Source: Rhytidiadelphus loreus (lineage: Eukaryota; Streptophyta; Bryopsida; Hypnales; Hylocomiaceae). Taken from it: a stretch of DNA of 64,000 nt. The position numbers and the translations under genes are program-made. The stretch lies in contig OX344763.1 of the NCBI GenBank assembly GCA_947034895.1, positions 67,661,093 to 67,725,092 on the forward strand, in the 5' to 3' direction. Each line of letters starts with the position of its first letter. Positions within the stretch are counted from its first letter, which is position 1. Positions 54,312-61,899 of this stretch are shown one piece after another. The notes beneath the pieces were generated by a model. That model was not told the origin of the DNA. It made no database searches and saw only the letters and a program-made list of their open reading frames with translations.

Positions 54312-54317
54312 AAACAA
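54142..54317. repeat. Possible internal half-repeats within the monomer (~80 + ~96 bp)
   Basis: Using the representative monomer, positions 7-86 and 87-182 (wrapping into the next copy) share short matches in the same order: GAAGTTG (7 and 87), CAAAAAAA (31 and 118), AAGT (44 and 131), TCACNTTGG or TCACTTGG (55 and 140), GGAA (63 and 146), GAAACA (74 and 163) and TTTC just before the next GAAGTTG. Offsets range from 80 to 91 bp, consistent with small indels. This suggests that the 176-bp unit arose from an ancient dimer. The alignment was done by eye and its significance has not been computed. Confidence 0.45.
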
Positions 54318-54399
54318 GAAGTTGCCCTGGACTTTGATGTCCAAATAAATATAAAGTCATGAAATTCACGTTGGGAACTAATGGGAAACATGTTTTCGA

Positions 54400-56960
54400 A
54401 GTTGTAGTTATTCGTGAACACAAGAATTCATAAAAACATGCAAGTGGTGGTCACTTGGAATGACTTTTTTTTTGAAACACAAATTTCAAACAAGAAGTTG
54501 CCCTGGACTTTGATGTCCAAAGAAATATAAAGTCATGAAATTCACGTTGGGAACTAATGGGAAACATGTTTTCGAAGTTGTAGTTATTCGTGAACACAAG
54601 AATTCAAAAAAACATGCAAGTGGTGGTCACTTGGAATCACCTTTTTTTGGAAACACAAATTTCAAGCAAGAAGTTGCCCTGGACATTGATGTCCAAAAAA
54701 ATATAAAGTCATGAAATTCACGTTGGGAACTAATGGGAAACATGTTTTCGAAGTTGTAGTTATTCGTGAACACAAGAATTCAAAAAAACATGCAAGTGGT
54801 GGTCACTTGGAATCACCTTTTTCTTGAAACAAAAATTTAAAGCAAGAAGTTGCCCTGTACTTTGATGTCCAGAAAAATATAAAGTCATGAAATTCACGTT
54901 GGAAACTGATGGGAAACATGTTTTCGAAGTTCTAGTTATTCGTGAACACAAGAATTCAAAAGAACATGCAAGTGGTGGTCACTTGCAATGACTTTTTTTT
55001 TTAAACACAAATTTCAAGCAAGAAGTTGCCTTTTACTTTGATACCCAAAAAAATATAAAGTCATGAAATTCACTTTGGGAACTAATGGGAAACATGTTTT
55101 CGAAGTTGTAGTTATTCGTGAACACAAGAATTCAAAAAAACATGCAAGTGGTGGTCACTTGGAATCACCTTTTCTTTGAAACACAAATTTACAGCAAGAA
55201 GCTGCCCTGTACTTTGATGCCCCAAAAAATATAAAGTCATGAAATTCACGTTGGGAACTAATGGGAAACATGTTTTCGAAGTTGTAGTTATTCGTGAACA
55301 CAAGAATTCAAAAAAACATTCAAGTGGTGGTCACTTGGAATGACTTTCTTTTTGAAACACAAATTTCAAGCAAGAAGTTGCCCTGGACTTTGATGTCCAA
55401 AAAAATATAAAGTCATGAAATTCACGTTGGGAACTAATGGGAAACATGTTTTCGAAGTTGTAGTTATTCGTGAACACAAGAATTCAAAAAAACATGCAAG
55501 TGGTGGTCACTTGGAATGACTTTTTTTTTTAAACACAAATTTCAAGCAAGAAGTTGCCGTGGACTTTGATGTCCAAAAAAATATAAAGTCATGAAATTCA
55601 CGTTGGGAACTAATGGGAAACATGTTTTCGAAGTTGTAGTTATTCGTGAACACAAGAATTCAAACAAACATGCAAGTGGTGGTCACTTGCAATGACTTTT
55701 TTTTTGAAACACAAATTTCAAGCAAGAAGTTGCCGTTTACTTTGATGTCCAAAAAAATATAAAGTCATGAAATTCACGTTGGGAACTAATGGGAAACATG
55801 TTTTCGAAGTTGTAGTTATTCGTGAACACAAGAATTCATAAAAACATGCAAGTGGTGGTCACTTGGAATGACTTTTTTTTTGAAACACAAATTTCAAACA
55901 AGAAGTTGCCCTGGACTTTGATGTCCCAAAAAATATAAAGTCATGAAATTCACGTTGGGAACTAATGGGAAACATGTTTTCGAAGTTGTAGTTATTCGTG
56001 AACACAAGAATTCAAAAAAACATGCAAGTGGTGGTCACTTGGAATGACTTTCTTTTTGAAACACAAATTTCAAGCAAGAAGTTGCCCTGGACTTTGATGT
56101 CCAAAAAAATATAAAGTCATGAAATTCACGTTGGGAACTAATGGGAAACATGTTTTCGAAGTTGTAGTTATTCGTGAACACAAGAATTCAAAAAAACATT
56201 CAAGTGGTGGTCACTTGGAATGACTTTCTTTTTGAAACACAAATTTCAAGCAAGAATTTGCCCTGGACTTTGATGTCCAAAAAAATATAAAGTCATGAAA
56301 TTCACTTTGGGAACTAATGGGAAACATGTTTTCGAAGTTGTAGTTATTCGTGAACACAAGAATTCAAAAAAACATGCAAGTGGTGGTCACTTGGAATGAC
56401 TTTTTTTTTTAAACACAAATTTCAAGCAAGAAGTTGCCGTGGACTTTGATGTCCTAAAAAATATAAAGTCATGAAATTCACGTTGGGAACTAATGGGAAA
56501 CATGTTTTCGAAGTTGTAGTTATTCGTGAACACAAGAATTCAAACAAACATGCAAGTGGTGGTCACTTGCAATGACTTTTTTTTTGAAACACAAATTTCA
56601 AGCAAGAAGTTGCCGTTTACTTTGATGTCCAAAAAAATATAAAGTCATGAAATTCACGTTGGGAACTAATGGGAAACATGTTTTCGAAGTTGTAGTTATT
56701 CGTGAACACAAGAATTCAAAAAAACATGCAAGTGGTGGTCACTTGCAATGACTTTTTTTTTTAAACACAAATTTCAAGCAAGAAGTTGCCGTTTACTTTG
56801 ATGTCCAAAAAAATATAAAGTCATGAAATTCACGTTGGGAACTAATGGGAAACATGTTTTCGAAGTTGTAGTTATTCGTGAACACAAGAATTCAAAAAAA
56901 CATTCAAGTGGTGGTCACTTGGAATGAATTTTTTTTTTAAACACAAATTTCAAACAAGAA
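54400..56960. repeat. Block A, copy 4 (+6,864 bp from copy 2)
   Basis: Collinear with copy 2: 54,760 with 47,896, 55,112 with 48,248, CAAACAAACATG at 56,536 with 49,672, and GAATTTGCCC at 56,255 with 49,391. It shares GATGTCCCAAAAAATA with copy 3. Private change: TTCAAAAGAACATGC near 54,955. Confidence 0.82.
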
Positions 56961-59770
56961 GTTGCCCTGGACTTTGATGTCCAAATAAATATAAAGTCAT
57001 GAAATTCACGTTGGGAACTAATGGGAAACATGTTTTCGAAGTTGTAGTTATTCGTGAACACAAGAATTCATAAAAACATGCAAGTGGTGGTCACTTGGAA
57101 TGACTTTTTTTTTGAAACACAAATTTCAGACAAGAAGTTGCCCTGGACTTTGATGTCCAAAAAAATATAAAGTCATGAAATTCACGTTGGGAACTAATGG
57201 GAAACATGTTTTCGAAGTTGTAGTTATTCGTGAACACAAGAATTCAAAAAAACATGCAAGTGGTGGTCACTTGGAATGACTTTTTTTTTTAAACACAAAT
57301 TTCAAACAAGAAGTTGCCCTGGACTTTGATGTCCAAATAAATATAAAGTCATGAAATTCACGTTGGGAACTAATGGGAAACATGTTTTCGAAGTTGTAGT
57401 TATTCGTGAACACAAGAATTCAAAAAAGCATGCAAGTGGTGGTCACTTGGAATGACTTTTTTTTTGAAACACAAATTTCAAGCAAGAAGTTTCCCTGGAC
57501 TTTGATGTCCAAAAAAATATAAAGTCATGAAATTCACGTTGGGAACTAATGGGAAACATGTTTTCGAAGTTGTAGTTATTCGTGAACACAAGAATTCAAA
57601 AAAACATGCAAGTGGTGGTCACTTGGAATGACTTTTTTTTTGAAACACAAATTTCAAGCAAGAAGTTGCCCTGGACTTTGATGTCCAAAAAAATATAAAG
57701 TCATGAAATTCACGTTGGGAACTAATGGGAAACATGTTTTCGAAGTTGTAGTTATTCGTGAACACAAGAATTCAAACAAACATGCAAGTGGTGGTCACTT
57801 GGAATGACTTTTTTTTTGAAACACAAATTTCAAGCAAGAAGTTGCCGTTTACTTTGATGTCCAAAAAAATATAAAGTCATGAAATTCACGTTGGGAACTA
57901 ATGGGAAACATGTTTTCGAAGTTGTAGTTATTCGTGAACACAAGAATTCAAAAGAACATTCAAGTGGTGGTCACTTGGAATGAATTTTTTTTTTAAACAC
58001 AAATTTCAAACAAGAAGTTGCCCTGGACTTTGATGTCCAAATAAATATAAAGTCATGAAATTCACGTTGGGAACTAATGGGAAACATGTTTTCGAAGTTG
58101 TAGTTATTCGTGAACACAAGAATTCATAAAAACATGCAAGTGGTGGTCACTTGGAATGACTTTTTTTTTGAAACACAAATTTCAAACAAGAAGTTGCCCT
58201 GGACTTTGATGTCCAAAGAAATATAAAGTCATGAAATTCACGTTGGGAACTAATGGGAAACATGTTTTCGAAGTTGTAGTTATTCGTGAACACAAGAATT
58301 CAAAAAAACATGCAAGTGGTGGTCACTTGGAATCACCTTTTTTTGGAAACACAAATTTCAAGCAAGAAGTTGCCCTGGACATTGATGTCCAAAAAAATAT
58401 AAAGTCATGAAATTCACGTTGGGAACTAATGGGAAACATGTTTTCGAAGTTGTAGTTATTCGTGAACACAAGAATTCAAAAAAACATGCAAGTGGTGGTC
58501 ACTTGGAATCACCTTTTTCTTGAAACAAAAATTTAAAGCAAGAAGTTGCCCTGGACTTTGATGTCCAAAAAAATATAAAGTCATGAAATTCACGTTGGGA
58601 ACTAATGGGAAACATGTTTTCGAAGTTGTAGTTATTCGTGAACACAAGAATTCAAAAAAACATGCAAGTGGTGGTCACTTGCAATGACTTTTTTTTTTAA
58701 ACACAAATTTCAAGCAAGAACTTGCCTTTTACTTTGATACCCAAAAAAATATAAAGTCATGAAATTCACTTTGGGAACTAATGGGAAACATGTTTTCGAA
58801 GTTGTAGTTATTCGTGAACACAAGAATTCAAAAAAGCATGCAAGTGGTGGTCACTTGGAATCACCTTTTCTTTGAAACACAAATTTAGAGCAAGAAGCTG
58901 CCCTGTACTTTGACGCCCCAAAAAATATAAAGTCATGAAATTCACGTTGGGAAGAAATGGGAAACATCTTGTCGAAGTTGCAATTACTCGTGAACACAGG
59001 AATTCATTAAAACATGCAAGTGGTGGTCACCTGGAATCACCTTTTTTTGGAAACACAAATTTCAAGCAAGAAGTTGCCCTGGACTTTGATGTCCAAAAAA
59101 ATATAAAGTCATGAAATTCACGTTGGGAACTAATGGGAAACATGTTTTCGAAGTTGTAGTTATTCGTGAACACAAGAATTCAAAAAAACATGCAAGTGGT
59201 GGTCACTTGGAATGACTTTTTTTTTCAAACACAAATTTCAAACAAGAAGTTGCCCTGGACTTTGATGTCCAAATAAATATAAAGTCATGAAATTCACGTT
59301 GGGAACTAATGGGAAACATGTTTTCGAAGTTGTAGTTATTCGTGAACACAAGAATTCATAAAAACATGCAAGTGGTGGTCACTTGGAATGACTTTTTTTT
59401 TGAAACACAAATTTCAAACAAGAAGTTGCCCTGGACTTTGATGTCCAAAGAAATATAAAGTCATGAAATTCACGTTGGGAACTAATGGGAAACATGTTTT
59501 CGAAGTTGTAGTTATTCGTGAACACAAGAATTCAAAAAAACATGCAAGTGGTGGTCACTTGGAATCACCTTTTTTTGGAAACACAAATTTCAAGCAAGAA
59601 GTTGCCCTGGACATTGATGTCCAAAAAAATATAAAGTCATGAAATTCACGTTGGGAACTAATGGGAAACATGTTTTCGAAGTTGTAGTTATTCGTGAACA
59701 CAAGAATTCAAAAAAACATGCAAGTGGTGGTCACTTGGAATCACCTTTTTCTTGAAACAAAAATTTAAAG
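56960..59770. repeat. ~2.8-kb block (16 monomers), copy 2 of +4,928-bp pair
   Basis: Partner of 52.03-54.84 kb. Its right half is also the first unit of the 7-mer higher-order repeat. A private difference is AAAAAAGCATG near 58,833, where the partner has AAAAAACATG at 53,905. Confidence 0.85.
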
Positions 59771-61870
59771 CAAGAAGTTGCCCTGGACTTTGATGTCCAA
59801 AAAAATATAAAGTCATGAAATTCACGTTGGGAACTAATGGGAAACATGTTTTCGAAGTTGTAGTTATTCGTGAACACAAGAATTCAAAAAAACATGCAAG
59901 TGGTGGTCACTTGCAATGACTTTTTTTTTTAAACACAAATTTCAAGCAAGAACTTGCCTTTTACTTTGATACCCAAAAAAATATAAAGTCATGAAATTCA
60001 CTTTGGGAACTAATGGGAAACATGTTTTCGAAGTTGTAGTTATTCGTGAACACAAGAATTCAAAAAAACATGCAAGTGGTGGTCACTTGGAATCACCTTT
60101 TCTTTGAAACACAAATTTAGAGCAAGAAGCTGCCCTGTACTTTGACGCCCCAAAAAATATAAAGTCATGAAATTCACGTTGGGAAGAAATGGGAAACATC
60201 TTGTCGAAGTTGCAATTACTCGTGAACACAGGAATTCATTAAAACATGCAAGTGGTGGTCACCTGGAATCACCTTTTTTTGGAAACACAAATTTCAAGCA
60301 AGAAGTTGCCCTGGACTTTGATGTCCAAAAAAATATAAAGTCATGAAATTCACGTTGGGAACTAATGGGAAACATGTTTTCGAAGTTGTAGTTATTCGTG
60401 AACACAAGAATTCAAAAAAACATGCAAGTGGTGGTCACTTGGAATGACTTTTTTTTTCAAACACAAATTTCAAACAAGAAGTTGCCCTGGACTTTGATGT
60501 CCAAATAAATATAAAGTCATGAAATTCACGTTGGGAACTAATGGGAAACATGTTTTCGAAGTTGTAGTTATTCGTGAACACAAGAATTCATAAAAACATG
60601 CAAGTGGTGGTCACTTGGAATGACTTTTTTTTTGAAACACAAATTTCAAACAAGAAGTTGCCCTGGACTTTGATGTCCAAAGAAATATAAAGTCATGAAA
60701 TTCACGTTGGGAACTAATGGGAAACATGTTTTCGAAGTTGTAGTTATTCGTGAACACAAGAATTCAAAAAAACATGCAAGTGGTGGTCACTTGGAATCAC
60801 CTTTTTTTGGAAACACAAATTTCAAGCAAGAAGTTGCCCTGGACATTGATGTCCAAAAAAATATAAAGTCATGAAATTCACGTTGGGAACTAATGGGAAA
60901 CATGTTTTCGAAGTTGTAGTTATTCGTGAACACAAGAATTCAAAAAAACATGCAAGTGGTGGTCACTTGGAATCACCTTTTTCTTGAAACAAAAATTTAA
61001 AGCAAGAAGTTGCCCTGGACTTTGATGTCCAAAAAAATATAAAGTCATGAAATTCACGTTGGGAACTAATGGGAAACATGTTTTCGAAGTTGTAGTTATT
61101 CGTGAACACAAGAATTCAAAAAAACATGCAAGTGGTGGTCACTTGCAATGACTTTTTTTTTTAAACACAAATTTCAAGCAAGAACTTGCCTTTTACTTTG
61201 ATACCCAAAAAAATATAAAGTCATGAAATTCACTTTGGGAACTAATGGGAAACATGTTTTCGAAGTTGTAGTTATTCGTGAACACAAGAATTCAAAAAAA
61301 CATGCAAGTGGTGGTCACTTGGAATCACCTTTTCTTTGAAACACAAATTTAGAGCAAGAAGCTGCCCTGTACTTTGACGCCCCAAAAAATATAAAGTCAT
61401 GAAATTCACGTTGGGAAGAAATGGGAAACATCTTGTCGAAGTTGCAATTACTCGTGAACACAGGAATTCATTAAAACATGCAAGTGGTGGTCACCTGGAA
61501 TCACCTTTTTTTGGAAACACAAATTTCAAGCAAGAAGTTGCCCTGGACTTTGATGTCCAAAAAAATATAAAGTCATGAAATTCACGTTGGGAACTAATGG
61601 GAAACATGTTTTCGAAGTTGTAGTTATTCGTGAACACAAGAATTCAAAAAAACATGCAAGTGGTGGTCACTTGGAATGACTTTTTTTTTCAAACACAAAT
61701 TTCAAACAAGAAGTTGCCCTGGACTTTGATGTCCAAATAAATATAAAGTCATGAAATTCACGTTGGGAACTAATGGGAAACATGTTTTCGAAGTTGTAGT
61801 TATTCGTGAACACAAGAATTCATAAAAACATGCAAGTGGTGGTCACTTGGAATGACTTTTTTTTTGAAAC
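58010..61870. repeat. Higher-order repeat: three tandem copies of a 7-mer (1,232 bp)
   Basis: Seven different monomers repeat in the same order three times, at 58,010-59,241, 59,242-60,473 and 60,474-61,705, with a short remainder to about 61,870. Exact markers: 58,456, 59,688 and 60,920 for the TTTTTCTTGAAAC/CCTGGAC monomer; TTTGACGCCC at 58,909, 60,141 and 61,373; the 7+2+7 palindrome at 58,376, 59,608 and 60,840. Copies are nearly identical, making this the youngest and cleanest higher-order array in the window. It ends abruptly at the degenerate domain 5. Confidence 0.9.
58951..59050. repeat. Chimeric monomer segment with flank-type variants inside the core
   Basis: Core monomers read GGGAACTAATGGG...GTTTTCGAAGTTGTAGTTATTCG, but this segment reads GGGAAGAAATGGG, CATCTTGTCGAAGTTGC, AATTACTCG, ACAGGAATTCATTAA and GGTCACCTGG. 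The second half resembles domain 2 and 5 monomers. It also carries a BstEII site (GGTNACC). The same type recurs at about 28,680, 29,030, 30,440, 30,790, 32,370, 32,720, 39,760, 41,000, 41,350, 54,020, 60,180 and 61,415, always as a member of a higher-order unit. Confidence 0.8.
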
Positions 61871-61899
61871 ACAAATTTCAAGCAAGAAGTTGCCATTTA

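Larger units (their letters stand above)
52030..54840. repeat. ~2.8-kb block (16 monomers), copy 1 of +4,928-bp pair
   Basis: Matches 56.96-59.77 kb at an exact offset of 4,928 bp (28 x 176): CAGACAAG at 52,201 with 57,129 (GACAAG), AAAAAAGCATG near 52,494 with 57,422, TTCAAAAGAACATTC near 53,021 with 57,949, TTTGACGCCC at 53,981 with 58,909. Similarity ends after about 54.84 kb, where this copy enters the block A monomer with CCAGAAAAATA. Confidence 0.85.
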
